A stretch of 64,000 nt of DNA from Actinacidiphila guanduensis. GTDB lineage: Bacteria > Actinomycetota > Actinomycetes > Streptomycetales > Streptomycetaceae. Both the position numbers and the translations under genes were made by a program. Every line of letters begins with the position of its first letter. Position 1 is the first letter of the stretch. The notes under the pieces were generated by a model, which was not told where the DNA came from, did not search any database, and saw only the letters and a list, made by a program, of their open reading frames with translations. The stretch is taken from assembly GCF_900103985.1 (NCBI RefSeq), contig NZ_FNIE01000002.1, forward strand, positions 1 to 64,000, in the 5' to 3' direction. This document shows, piece by piece, positions 18,039-26,773 of the stretch.

Positions 18039-19220
18039 CTATTCGCTGCGCATGCGGCCGTCCTTCGTGAGCGGCGCGGCCTCCAGGTGGGGGAGGTAGA
18101 AGCGGCGGAAGAGGTCGCCGGTGAACTCGCGCCGGCTGCGCACCCCGGCCTTCGAGAAGACTTGGCGCAGGTGGTCCTGGAGTGTGTACTCGGCCATGTG
18201 CAGCCGCGCCGCCGCCTCGGTCGTGGAGTGGCCCATCAGCACCTGCTGGGCGACCTGCCGTTCGCGCGGGGTGAGCCCGTAGGCGTCGAGGACGATCGGC
18301 GTCAGCTCGTCGGAACTGCTCGCGGCCAGCGAGACGTAGGTGAGCATCTCGCCTCCGTCCCCGCCGCTGCGCTCGCGCCACGCGCTGAGCGTGATCCACG
18401 TGCCGGTGTGGCTGATCGCGCGGGACTGGACCTGGACGCCGGGGGCCGCGGCCGACGCGCGGCTGACCAGGGCGGTGAGCGCCAGCGGGTGGCGCAGTCC
18501 CGCGGCGGGGTGGAACTCCTGGACGAGGTCGAGCCAGCGCTCGGCGGTCGCGGTCACCAGCCGCACCTCGTGCCGCGCGTCGAGGACGACCAGCCCCGCG
18601 GCGTCCGGCACGTCGCCCCGGTCGATGCCGGACACCAGCAGCGAGCGGCGCAACTCCAGCGTCGCGGGCGTGCTGAACGCCCCGGCGAGCGCGACCTCGG
18701 CGGCAGTGAAGGGCGGCGAGTCCTTGTGGCGGCAGAGCACCAGCAGGCCCCAGGTGCGCGAGCCGTCGCGCAGCAGCACGCGTAACTCGTCGGCCAGGTC
18801 CAGCGGCCGCAGGACGTCCCGGTAGTAGACGCTGTCGTCCATCCGCCCGCCGGAGGAGCGGCTGAGCAGGCTCGCGGGTGTCGAACGGGTCGCCAGGGCA
18901 CGGATGTTGTCGACCCCGGCCTGCTCGGTGTGCTCGATCTCGAACAGCCGCGGCATGACGCGCTGCGGGAAACCGTGCTCGTGTTCGCCGCCGGTGTCGA
19001 GGAAGGTCGCCGGATCGAGCATCACGGCGCACCAGATGTCGGCTGAGACGGCGCCCACGAGGGTGGCGGCAGCGGTCCGCAGGACGTCGAGAGCCCCCGT
19101 GGAGCCGGACCTGCGCAGCCGGTAGGTGAGGGTGCGGGACAGTTCGTTGCGGGCGGCGGCGGGGCTGGCCGCCGCGCGGGAAGCAGCGGCCGAGCGCCGT
19201 CTGCCATCGCTTTCGGTCAC
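18039..19220 (-). CDS. LuxR-family transcriptional regulator with GAF/PAS-like sensor region
   Basis: A 393-residue regulator. The C-terminus (about 316-365) is a LuxR-type HTH (LTPRERQVAQQVLMGHSTTE, then LHMAEYTLQDHLRQVFSKAGV). The N-terminal 300 residues look like a GAF-type sensor (RDGSRTWGLLVLCRHKDSPPFTAAEVALAGAF) followed by a PAS-like part (VVLDARHEVRLVTATAERWL); no phosphoacceptor receiver is evident. The GTG at 19220 has no ribosome site but lies 6 nt after a TAGCCT -10-like hexamer, so the transcript may be leaderless. It is divergent from the five-gene CHAT operon and may control it through the dyad between them. Confidence 0.9.
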   Translation of the reverse strand: MTESDGRRRSAAASRAAASPAAARNELSRTLTYRLRRSGSTGALDVLRTAAATLVGAVSADIWCAVMLDPATFLDTGGEHEHGFPQRVMPRLFEIEHTEQAGVDNIRALATRSTPASLLSRSSGGRMDDSVYYRDVLRPLDLADELRVLLRDGSRTWGLLVLCRHKDSPPFTAAEVALAGAFSTPATLELRRSLLVSGIDRGDVPDAAGLVVLDARHEVRLVTATAERWLDLVQEFHPAAGLRHPLALTALVSRASAAAPGVQVQSRAISHTGTWITLSAWRERSGGDGGEMLTYVSLAASSSDELTPIVLDAYGLTPRERQVAQQVLMGHSTTEAAARLHMAEYTLQDHLRQVFSKAGVRSRREFTGDLFRRFYLPHLEAAPLTKDGRMRSE

Positions 19221-19241
19221 ACGAAAAGGCTACGGCGTACC

Positions 19242-19255
19242 CCCAGACATCTGGG
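19242..19255. promoter_or_regulatory. Perfect inverted repeat between LuxR gene and CHAT operon
   Basis: CCCAGACATCTGGG has 6-bp perfect arms and a 2-bp centre. It lies immediately upstream of the presumed LuxR-gene promoter and 148 bp before the first gene of the divergent operon, where a shared operator would sit. Confidence 0.45.
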
Positions 19256-19403
19256 ATGGGAACCGCACAAATGCCCGCCTACCGTGGGTGTCGGATCCCG
19301 GGGATCGCGGCGGACCGGGGAAGCCCGCCGCGCTTTCGGTACGGCAGTCGCCGTACGTGACGGGAGCCGACCGGACACACGGAAGTGAAGGGGGGCGCAG
19401 GTC

Positions 19404-20162
19404 GTGGCGAGCAGAAGCGGAATGGTCGCACGGTTCGTCGAGGAAGGGGGGCGGACCCTGGTGGAGGTGCGGGGGGCCCGGCCCGGCGAACCGGTGCGGG
19501 TGCGGCTGGTGGGGGACCGCGGGGGGCGCGGCGTGCTGGCGCAGTGCCCGGCGCGGGCGGCCGACGAGCAGGGCCGGGCGCTGGTCCCGGTCCCCTTCGA
19601 GCCCACGGTGCGGGCCCGGGTGGTCGTCCACGGGGAGCACAGCGGCGAGGTCGCGCCGGGGAACGTGCCGCGCTGGGAGCGGGAGCGGGCGGCCCGGCGG
19701 GAGGAGGTGAAGGACGCGCTCGGCGGGGTGCTCGGGGGGCTGCGGGACCTGGCCGGCGAGCTGCTGCAGCGGCGCGGCGGGCCGATCGGCTCGGGCGTGG
19801 AGCTGGACGACGCGGTCGCCGAGGCGCGGCGGCACGGCCCGGGCCGGGTGAGCGTGGCGCAGGCCCGGCTGAGCGACGGGCGGCCGGTACTGACGGTCAG
19901 TCATCAGGCGCCGGGTGGAGGGCCGTTGGTGGTGGCGCACGTGGCGGTGGACACCGCCGGCTGGTCGCGGGCCCGGCTGGAGCTGTGGCCGCAGACGGGA
20001 TCGCCCGAGGCGGAGGTGTGGTTCCTGCCGGAAGAAGGACAGGAACAGCCCGAGGAGGCAGGGAAGGCGGCCGCCGGGCAGAACGCGTCCGCCGCCGATT
20101 CCCGTCCGGCGCAGGGCACTTCGGCCTCGGCGGAGGGGGTGTCCGGCGATGAACTTCGGTGA
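19404..20162 (+). CDS. Uncharacterised protein, first gene of CHAT/AAA/LCAT operon
   Basis: A 252-residue protein that I do not recognise. The N-terminal 100 residues look strand-rich (FVEEGGRTLVEVRGARPGEPVRVRLVGD, VRARVVVHGEHSG); then a charged helix (WERERAARREEVKDALGG) and a second strand-rich part. The last 40 residues are low-complexity Ala/Glu/Gln/Ser. No signal peptide or transmembrane segment is seen. The GTG at 19404 has a purine-rich AAGGGGGG stretch about 10 nt upstream. Its end overlaps the next start by 14 bp, so it is translationally coupled to the downstream genes. It may be an adaptor or sensor of that system. Confidence 0.72.
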   Translation: MASRSGMVARFVEEGGRTLVEVRGARPGEPVRVRLVGDRGGRGVLAQCPARAADEQGRALVPVPFEPTVRARVVVHGEHSGEVAPGNVPRWERERAARREEVKDALGGVLGGLRDLAGELLQRRGGPIGSGVELDDAVAEARRHGPGRVSVAQARLSDGRPVLTVSHQAPGGGPLVVAHVAVDTAGWSRARLELWPQTGSPEAEVWFLPEEGQEQPEEAGKAAAGQNASAADSRPAQGTSASAEGVSGDELR

Positions 20163-20562
20163 GCTCTTCGAGCGGGCGGTGGACTGGCTGCGGGAGATGT
20201 GGCGGCGGCTGACCGACTGGGTGGACCACCGGCTGCGGCGCCTGCTGGACTCGCGGGTGCTGGACTGGCTGGCGGCGAACCTGGACACGATCCTGGCGAT
20301 CCGCGACTTCACCGTGCACATCACCAACGGGCTGATCAGGGTGGTCGACCAGCGCGAGGTGGCGCGGCTGCTGCAGCACTCGCAGTTCCAGGGGGCGTCG
20401 ACCGACGCCGAGATGGCCCGGCGGTACCGGCAGGCCATCGCGATGGCGCCGGCCGCGAGCCAGACCCGGGTGCCGATGAACTGGCGCGAGTCCAAGGCGA
20501 TGCGGGACACGTACGGCGGCTCGCTGATGATCGACGTGCACAACCCGATGGAGGGGCTGTGA
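20149..20562 (+). CDS. Small Trp-rich helical protein of the CHAT operon
   Basis: A 137-residue protein of unknown function. Its first 45 residues form strongly amphipathic, Trp/Arg-rich helices (DWLREMWRRLTDWVDHRLRR), followed by IRDFTVHITNGLIRVVD and a polar C-terminus. There is no classical transmembrane segment, but the amphipathic helices could lie on a membrane or mediate oligomerisation. The ATG overlaps the preceding gene, and its TGA stop overlaps the GTG start of the AAA gene (GTGA). Confidence 0.75.
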   Translation: MNFGELFERAVDWLREMWRRLTDWVDHRLRRLLDSRVLDWLAANLDTILAIRDFTVHITNGLIRVVDQREVARLLQHSQFQGASTDAEMARRYRQAIAMAPAASQTRVPMNWRESKAMRDTYGGSLMIDVHNPMEGL

Positions 20563-21823
20563 CCGCCGTCGTGCCCGAGGGGCCGCGGACGGTCTCGCTG
20601 CTCGACCCCGAGCCCACCCGGCAGCTGGTGGCCGCGCTGCGCGACCGGCTGCCGCAGTGGGCGGTGCGCGAGCGCACCCACCTGGTGCTGGCCGCCTCCG
20701 CCGACGAGGCCGCCGTGGTGGTGCGCGGCGGCAGCACGCTGCAGGTGATGGCCGCGCAGACCGCGTTCAGCCCGCGCCGCTCGCAGCTGCGGGCGGTCTC
20801 GGTCTCCGGGCACCCCGACGAGGAGTGCGGCCGGCGGCTGCTGGCGCGGCTGCTGGAGCAGCCTGTGCAGCTCGGCGAGGAACTGCCGTGGCTGCACGTC
20901 CACTTCGCGGACCTGAGGGGAGCCGCGGAGGCCGGGGGCGGGGGCGGGGGGCAGGGGGGTGCGGCCCCGCCCCCGGACAGCTCTCCCGCGTACACGCTCC
21001 TCACGCCCCGGGTGCGGCTGAGCGACGTCGAGTTGCCCGCGCAGGTGCGCGACCGGGTGCTGCGGGCGCTGGCCGTCTTCCGGCGGCGGGACCTGCTGGC
21101 CTCCTGGGGCGTCGGCGAAGTGCCGGGCTTCGCGGGGCGGTTGGGCGGCTCGCTCAACCTCGTCGGCCCCTCGGGGACCGGCAAGTCGTTCACCGCGGAG
21201 GCCATCGCCGGCGAATTGGACCGGCCGCTGCTACGGGTGGACTACGCGCGCCTGGAGTCCAAGTACGTCGGCGAGACGTCGAAGAACATCACGGCCGTCT
21301 TCGCCGCCGCCCGCGAGCACGGCGCCGTCCTCTTCTTCGACGAGGCCGACTCCTTCCTCGGGCGGCGGGTGCAGGACGTCCGCCAGTCCTACGACACGGC
21401 GGTCAACAGCACGCGGGCCGTCATGCTGCTGGAACTCCAGGAGTTCGCGGGGATGTCGCTCTTCGCGACGACCTGGTCACCAACTACGACCCGGCGTTCC
21501 GGCGCCGCATCCTCGACCACATCGAATTCCCGCTGCCGGACGCCGCCGCCCGCGCGCGCATCCTGCGGGCCCACACCCCGCGGCTCCTGCCCGGCGCCGA
21601 GGCGCTGGACTTCGCCGCCCTGGGCGCGATGAGCCAGGGGTGCAGCGGCGGCGACCTGGCCAACGCGGCCTACCAGGTGTGCCTCGCCCTGCTCCACCGC
21701 TGGGAGTCCGCCCCGGGCCCGGCCACGACGGAGGACTTCGCGGCCGCGATCCGCGCCTCCCTCGCCGCCCAGGCCCTCTTCGAGGGCCCCGGCACGTCCT
21801 CGGACGCGAACGAGGAGTCCTGA
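20559..21823 (+). pseudogene. AAA+ ATPase (FtsH/CDC48-like core), frameshifted at sensor 1
   Basis: The gene would encode about 421 residues. An N-terminal 170-residue region of unknown type is followed by one AAA+ module: Walker A GPSGTGKS (203-210), Walker B FFDEAD (259-264), then LLELQEFAGMSLFAT. At about 21470 the frame breaks: the bases read GCGACGACCTGGTC, whereas the family motif would need one more A (ATNLVTNYDPAFRRR). The remaining ATPase lid (NYDPAFRRRILDHIEFPLP, GCSGGDLANAAYQVC) continues in the next frame to 21823. As written, translation would stop at 21632 after an unrelated tail. The missing base hits the sensor-1 Asn, so the product would be inactive unless this is a sequencing error. 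Both neighbours are intact. Confidence 0.85.
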
Positions 21824-21891
21824 GCACAGCCCTGCGCACCCCCGGGCACGTCCCCGGGGGTGCCCCGCGAGAAGAGAGAGGTGACCGCGGG

Positions 21892-23286
21892 ATGGAGCCC
21901 TTCGGGGACGTGGTCGTGCTCGTCCCGGGCATCGGGGGCAGCACGCTGGAGCGGGACGGGCGCACCGTCTGGGGGGTGAACCCCCTGGCGGCGCTGCGGG
22001 CGAGGACCGGGCTCGCCCTGGCGGGCGACGGCACCTCGGAGGAGGCCGGCACCTCCGCGACCGCCGTCCTCAAGGGCGCCGCCGGGCTGCCCGGGATCGC
22101 GCTGCTGGACCTCTACGGCCGCACCGAGACCGCCCTGTGCACCGGGCTCGGCCTCGAACGGGGCCTGAACTACCAGGAGTTCCCCTACGACTGGCGGCTG
22201 GACAACCGGGTCGCGGCCCGCCGGCTGGCCGCAGAGGCCCCCCAGTGGCTGCACCGGTGGCGATCCCACTCGGGGAACACGGCCGCCCGGCTCGTCCTCG
22301 TCGGGCACTCGATGGGCGGCCTGGTGGCGCGGTACGCCGTCGAAGTGCTGGGCCTGTGGCAGCACACCGCGGCGGTGGTGACGATCGGGACGCCGCACCG
22401 CGGCACCCCGAAGGCCGCCCGCACCCTCGCGCACGGCCTGCCCGGGCTCGGACTGGCGAGCCGCCTGACCGAGGCGCTGCGCTCGATGCCCTCGGTCCAC
22501 CAACTGCTGCCGGTCTACCCGTGCGTGACCGTGCCCGGCGCCCGCGCGCCCCTGCGGCTGACCGCACTGCCCGAGGAGGCCGCCCTGGCCGGGCTGCGGC
22601 CGGCCGCGGTCCGCGCGGGCGAGGCGTTCCTGCGGGAGATCCAGTGGGCGGCCACCGTCAACCGCAGCACGCCCGCCTACCGGCGGCAGGACGTCGCCAC
22701 GTACGCCGTCGCCGGGGTGCGGCAGAGCACCGTCGGCATGCTGGAGTGGACCGGCGGCGCGCTGCGGCCGCACGCGGAGCAGCCCGCCGGGATCGGCGAC
22801 GGCGACGGCACCGTCCCCCACCCGCCGGCCTACCCGATCGAGTGGGACACCGCGCCCGCGGGCCGCTCGGCGCGCGTCGCCGGGCGCCACACCACGCTCG
22901 CCGCCGCCACCGCCACCCTCGACCAGGTGGTGTGGTGGCTGCGTCGCGGCCCCGACCTGCGGGTCTACCGCGGCGCCGGCGGGAGCCACGCCGACCGCGC
23001 GGCGGGACCGGGCCCGCGGACCGCTCTCGCGCTGGACTGCCCGGAGATCGTCGAGGGCGACGTCCTGGAGTTCTCCGCGCACGTCGCCCACGGGCCCGAT
23101 GTCCCGCTGGTGGCCTCAGTGCGGCCCGCGGACGGCTCCGCGCCGCTGCTCCCGCCCACCGTGCTGCCGCACGGCCACGCCGTCCTGCCCCGGCCGGCAC
23201 CCGGCTGGCACCGGGTGACGGTCGCGGCGGCCGACGGCTCGGCGGAGCCACTGTCCGACCTGGTCCTGGTCCTGCCCGACGCGTGA
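21892..23286 (+). CDS. LCAT-like alpha/beta hydrolase (lipase/acyltransferase)
   Basis: A 464-residue hydrolase of the lecithin:cholesterol acyltransferase type. The N-terminus begins directly with the first strand and oxyanion loop (VVVLVPGIGGSTLERDG); the catalytic triad is S140 in GHSMGG, D305 in GDGDGTVPHPP and H333 in AGRHTTL. The segment YQEFPYDWRLDNR is characteristic of LCAT and phospholipase A1/acyltransferase relatives. About 100 C-terminal residues form a strand-rich extra domain. No signal peptide is present, so it acts in the cytoplasm, unlike secreted lipases. The ATG at 21892 follows GAGAGGTGA. It lies between the AAA and CHAT genes; a protease-activated, membrane-damaging role is a reasonable but untested inference. 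Confidence 0.88.
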   Translation: MEPFGDVVVLVPGIGGSTLERDGRTVWGVNPLAALRARTGLALAGDGTSEEAGTSATAVLKGAAGLPGIALLDLYGRTETALCTGLGLERGLNYQEFPYDWRLDNRVAARRLAAEAPQWLHRWRSHSGNTAARLVLVGHSMGGLVARYAVEVLGLWQHTAAVVTIGTPHRGTPKAARTLAHGLPGLGLASRLTEALRSMPSVHQLLPVYPCVTVPGARAPLRLTALPEEAALAGLRPAAVRAGEAFLREIQWAATVNRSTPAYRRQDVATYAVAGVRQSTVGMLEWTGGALRPHAEQPAGIGDGDGTVPHPPAYPIEWDTAPAGRSARVAGRHTTLAAATATLDQVVWWLRRGPDLRVYRGAGGSHADRAAGPGPRTALALDCPEIVEGDVLEFSAHVAHGPDVPLVASVRPADGSAPLLPPTVLPHGHAVLPRPAPGWHRVTVAAADGSAEPLSDLVLVLPDA

Positions 23287-23331
23287 GCGCGAGGACCTGG
23301 CGGGAGCCCGCACACCTTGGAGGGGGAAGGC

Positions 23332-26300
23332 ATGTTCGAGGCGACACGGGCCGTCGCGGAGCGGCGGCGGGGCAGCAGGGCCCGGGCGGAGGGGCGGGCC
23401 GAGGCCGCGTACGGGCATTTCCGGGCCGCCGCGCTGCTCCACCCGGACCGGGTGCTGGCCGCCTGGTACTGGGTGCAGGCCGCGGCCGAGGCGGCGGCGA
23501 TCGAGCACCGCGCCGAGCAGGAGGAGTGCGCCCGGCAGGCGCTCGCGCCGCTGGCGGCTCGCAGGCGGCTGACCGGACTGGGCCGCGAGGTACGGCGGGA
23601 CGCCCTGGTGCTGCTCGCCGACGCGCTCACCGCGCTCGGCCGGCTGGTCGAGGCGGAGGCGGCGGCCCGCCGGGCCCTGGCCGCAGCCGAGGCGCCCCAG
23701 GACCGGCTGGCCGCGCTCGGCGTCCTGGCCCAGGTGCACCACCGCCGCGGCGACGCGGTGGCCGCGCACCGCACCGCCGGCCTGGTGGTGGCGGCCGCGC
23801 GGGAACTGGGCGTACCGGTCCTGGCGGCCGCCTCCTGGTGCGACCTCGCGCTGGCCGCCTTCGGGGTGGGGGACGCCGCGGCCGCGCAGGACGCCTGCGA
23901 CCGGGCCGCCGCGCTCCTGGACGGCATGCCCCGAGGCGAGCGCGGGCAGCCGGAGCTGGCCCTGCTCACCCTGCGTTCCATGCTTGCCCGCCACCGGGGC
24001 GACACCGAGGCCGCGTTCACCTACGCGCGTGCGGCCGTGGAGCAGGCCGAACGCATGGGCGCGGCGGAGCAGAGCGTGGAAACCCGGATCACGCTCGCCC
24101 TGGCGCTCGCCGAGGCCGGGCAGCCCGAGGCCGCGGTCGGCATCATGGTGCCCGACTTCCGCCGGGCCGAACGGGACGGACCGCGCCCGCTGGCGGGCCG
24201 TATCGCGATGAACCTCGCCGCCTGCTGCTCGATGCTGGGCGACGACGCGCAGGCCGCCCGCTGGGCCCGCAACGGCGTGGACCAACTCGCCGCGGGCGAG
24301 GACTCCTTCGGCCTGGCGGGCGCCCTCCACAACCTGGGCACGCTGCTGGTCGGCACCGGCCGCGCCCAGGAGGCGGAGACCCTGCTGCTGGAGTCCGTAC
24401 GCCGCCTGGAGCACATCCGCGCCGCCGCGTCCCTGGAGCGCCACGACATCGGCATGCTCGACGTCCACGCCCAGGTCTACCGCTCCCTCCAACTGGCCCG
24501 CGCCGCCCGCGGCGACGCCCCCGGCGCCCTGGACGCGGCCCTGCGCGCCCGCGGCGAGTCCCTGACACGAGAGCGCGTCGACGAAGGCTCCGCCCACCAG
24601 GACCGCACGGGCGAACGACCCCCCGCGAACACCCCCGCACGAGCCGCTACAGCGAGGGCGAGCGACCCGGTCTCCCCGGACGACCCCGCGCGGGACCACA
24701 CGGTCCCCACACAGGCAGCAGCCGAACCCGCGCTGGCAGGACAACGGACCAGCGCCACAACGGAAACCCACCGGCCCACGCCCCCGGCACGCGAGCGGAC
24801 ACACGCCGGTGACCCCACGTCCCCGGACCAGCCCGCGCGGGACCGCACGGCCCCCACCGCGACAACAGAGGAACCCGCACCCGCAGGGCAACAGATCAGC
24901 ACCACAACGGAAACCGACCAGACCACGCCCCCCGCACGCGAGCCGGCACCCCCAACCGCACACGCGGGCGAACCCGCCGCCGCGGACCGCCCAGCGCGGG
25001 ACCGCACGGCTCCTACAGCGACGGCAGACGAACACGCGGCCGTAGGGCAACGGACCAGCACCACAACCGAAACCCACTCACCCGCGCCCGCGGCACGCGA
25101 ACGCACACCCTCCCCCGCACACGCCGGTGACCCCACGTCCCCGGACCACCCCGCGGAAGTGCGGGTGGGAGCGCCGGCGGGGACGGAACCGCTCGTGCGG
25201 GAGCGCGGAGGCGCGCTTGTGGAAGCCGGGCGGCTCGGGCGCCGTTTCGTCGCCGGGCTGCTGGCAACTCGGGGACTGCCTCCGGCGGTCGCGGTGCCCG
25301 CGCCCGCGACTCCGGTCGGCGGGTACGCGGACCCGGCGGCCGGGCCGCCGTCCGCGCACGAGGAGTCGGCCGCCCGGTTGCTGCGCGAGGAGGCCGAGCG
25401 CAGCGGCACCGTGTTCCTCGTGACGGGACTGCTGGGCGCGCCGGCGGAGGGCGACCGGTTCGGGATACCGGTCGCCGTCGATACCTGGGTGGTGGCGCCG
25501 GGACGGGACATCGCCCTGCAGCGCGTCTCGTTGGACGGCCTCGCCCGCGAACTCGTCGCCCTGGAGGCCGAGTCGGAGCCGACCGGGCTCGACGTGTGGC
25601 GGCGGGCGGGCTACCGGCCCGCCGGGGCCGCCGCGACCGAGGCCCATCGCGATCTGATGAGCAGGGTGTTGGAGATGCCGCTCGCCAAGGCGGCGCAGGC
25701 AGCGGCCGAATGCGGGCAGCGCCTGGTGATTTTGCCGGACGGCTTCCTGCACACCGTGCCCTTCCCCGCGCTGCAACTCCCCGACGGCAAGGTGCTGGTG
25801 GAGCACTGCGCGGTGTCGGTGCTGCCCGCGCCCCGGCTGCTGCGGCGTACGGCTCCCGCGCCGCTCGACCGGCCGCCGGTCCTCCTCGCCGTGGGCGACC
25901 CGGCGCCCGCCACCGCCGAACCGGCCCCCGCGATGCCCGCGCCCGGCCTGGCGTCCCTGCCCGGCGCCCGCGCCGAAGCCGATGCCCTGGCCGAGCAGTT
26001 CGGCACCACCGCGCTCACCGGGACCGCGGCCACCCGAGCGGCGGTGACGGCCGGGCTGCCCGGCTGCGACCTCGCCCACTTCGCCGCCCACGCCCTCCAG
26101 GGCGGCGACGCCTTCGTCCCCGGCATGCTCTGCCTCGCCCCCTCCGACCGCGACGACGGCTACCTGCGCGCGGACGACCTCGCCCGGCTGAGCCTCGCCC
26201 ACTGCCGGTTGGTGGTGCTCAGCGCGTGCAGCTCCGGCCTGGGCCGCGCCACCTTCGAGGGCAACCTGGGACTGGCCCGCGCCTTCCTGACCGCGGGCGC

Positions 26301-26502
26301 CGCCACCGTCGTGGTCTCCCTGTGGGACATCCCCGACGCGGACACCGGCCCCCTCATGTCCGCCTTCTACGCCCGCCTGCGCGCCGGCGAACCCGCGGCC
26401 CAGGCGCTGCGCACCGCCGTCCTGTCCGCCCGGGCCACGGGCGCCGACCCGGCGGCGTGGTCCGCCTTCGTCCTGATCGGCGACCCGAACACCCGCCTGT
26501 GA
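23332..26502 (+). CDS. TPR-CHAT protease (caspase/separase-fold peptidase)
   Basis: A 1056-residue protein. Residues about 1-440 are TPR-like helical repeats (AEAAARRALAAAEAPQDRLA, ALHNLGTLLVGTGRAQEAET). Residues 445-609 are a Pro/Thr-rich tandem-repeat insertion. Residues about 620-1056 are the CHAT domain, with candidate catalytic H920 (DLAHFAAHA) and C966 (VVLSACSSGLG), both intact, and the late motif TVVVSLWDIPDADTGPLMSAFY. CHAT proteases are caspase/separase relatives that cleave partner proteins; TPR-CHAT is also the layout of Csx29. It is the last gene of the operon, 45 bp after the LCAT-like gene, with a strong GGAGGGGGAAGG site. Likely substrates are neighbouring operon products, but this is inference. 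Confidence 0.92.
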   Translation: MFEATRAVAERRRGSRARAEGRAEAAYGHFRAAALLHPDRVLAAWYWVQAAAEAAAIEHRAEQEECARQALAPLAARRRLTGLGREVRRDALVLLADALTALGRLVEAEAAARRALAAAEAPQDRLAALGVLAQVHHRRGDAVAAHRTAGLVVAAARELGVPVLAAASWCDLALAAFGVGDAAAAQDACDRAAALLDGMPRGERGQPELALLTLRSMLARHRGDTEAAFTYARAAVEQAERMGAAEQSVETRITLALALAEAGQPEAAVGIMVPDFRRAERDGPRPLAGRIAMNLAACCSMLGDDAQAARWARNGVDQLAAGEDSFGLAGALHNLGTLLVGTGRAQEAETLLLESVRRLEHIRAAASLERHDIGMLDVHAQVYRSLQLARAARGDAPGALDAALRARGESLTRERVDEGSAHQDRTGERPPANTPARAATARASDPVSPDDPARDHTVPTQAAAEPALAGQRTSATTETHRPTPPARERTHAGDPTSPDQPARDRTAPTATTEEPAPAGQQISTTTETDQTTPPAREPAPPTAHAGEPAAADRPARDRTAPTATADEHAAVGQRTSTTTETHSPAPAARERTPSPAHAGDPTSPDHPAEVRVGAPAGTEPLVRERGGALVEAGRLGRRFVAGLLATRGLPPAVAVPAPATPVGGYADPAAGPPSAHEESAARLLREEAERSGTVFLVTGLLGAPAEGDRFGIPVAVDTWVVAPGRDIALQRVSLDGLARELVALEAESEPTGLDVWRRAGYRPAGAAATEAHRDLMSRVLEMPLAKAAQAAAECGQRLVILPDGFLHTVPFPALQLPDGKVLVEHCAVSVLPAPRLLRRTAPAPLDRPPVLLAVGDPAPATAEPAPAMPAPGLASLPGARAEADALAEQFGTTALTGTAATRAAVTAGLPGCDLAHFAAHALQGGDAFVPGMLCLAPSDRDDGYLRADDLARLSLAHCRLVVLSACSSGLGRATFEGNLGLARAFLTAGAATVVVSLWDIPDADTGPLMSAFYARLRAGEPAAQALRTAVLSARATGADPAAWSAFVLIGDPNTRL
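24664..25156 (+). repeat. In-frame 159-bp minisatellite in the CHAT gene
   Basis: Direct repeats begin at 24664, 24811, 24970 and 25129. The second and third units are exactly 159 bp (53 codons), the first is 147 bp, and the fourth is a fragment of about 28 bp. Each unit encodes GDPTSPD.PARDRTAPTA, then AGQ..STTTET and a Pro/Arg-rich end. Unit lengths are multiples of three, so copy-number change would keep the frame. Confidence 0.9.
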
Positions 26503-26773
26503 CCGCGCCACCAGCCCAGCCTCGCCCCCTCGGCCAGCACTCCGCCGCACTCGGCCGACGGCGCCTCGCCGACGGCGGCCTGCGCCCGCCCGCAGGGCGG
26601 AATGCTCCCTTGCCCGCACGCGCGCCAGAAGCGAGGCAACCGCCCCCGCACAGCGGCACCTTGGGCGCGAAGCCCAGGCACTGGGCTTCTCCCCGACCCG
26701 GAGGGTTGCCACCGACGTGCCGTACCCCCGGCCCCCGCACGGCGCCCCCGCACTTGGCACCCGCCCGCGGGAC

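Noticed and set aside
23116..25077. A 653-codon open frame on the minus strand opposite the LCAT and CHAT genes
   Set aside because: GC-rich third positions of the real genes suppress stops in this frame; the product is Gly/Arg/Val-rich with no domain and no ribosome site.
24664..25156. Regularly spaced repeats that could suggest a CRISPR array
   Set aside because: The 159-bp units are contiguous coding repeats without spacers, and no cas genes are present.
24600..25200. Programmed frameshift or intein in the CHAT gene
   Set aside because: The frame is continuous and the inserted part is a tandem repeat without splicing motifs.
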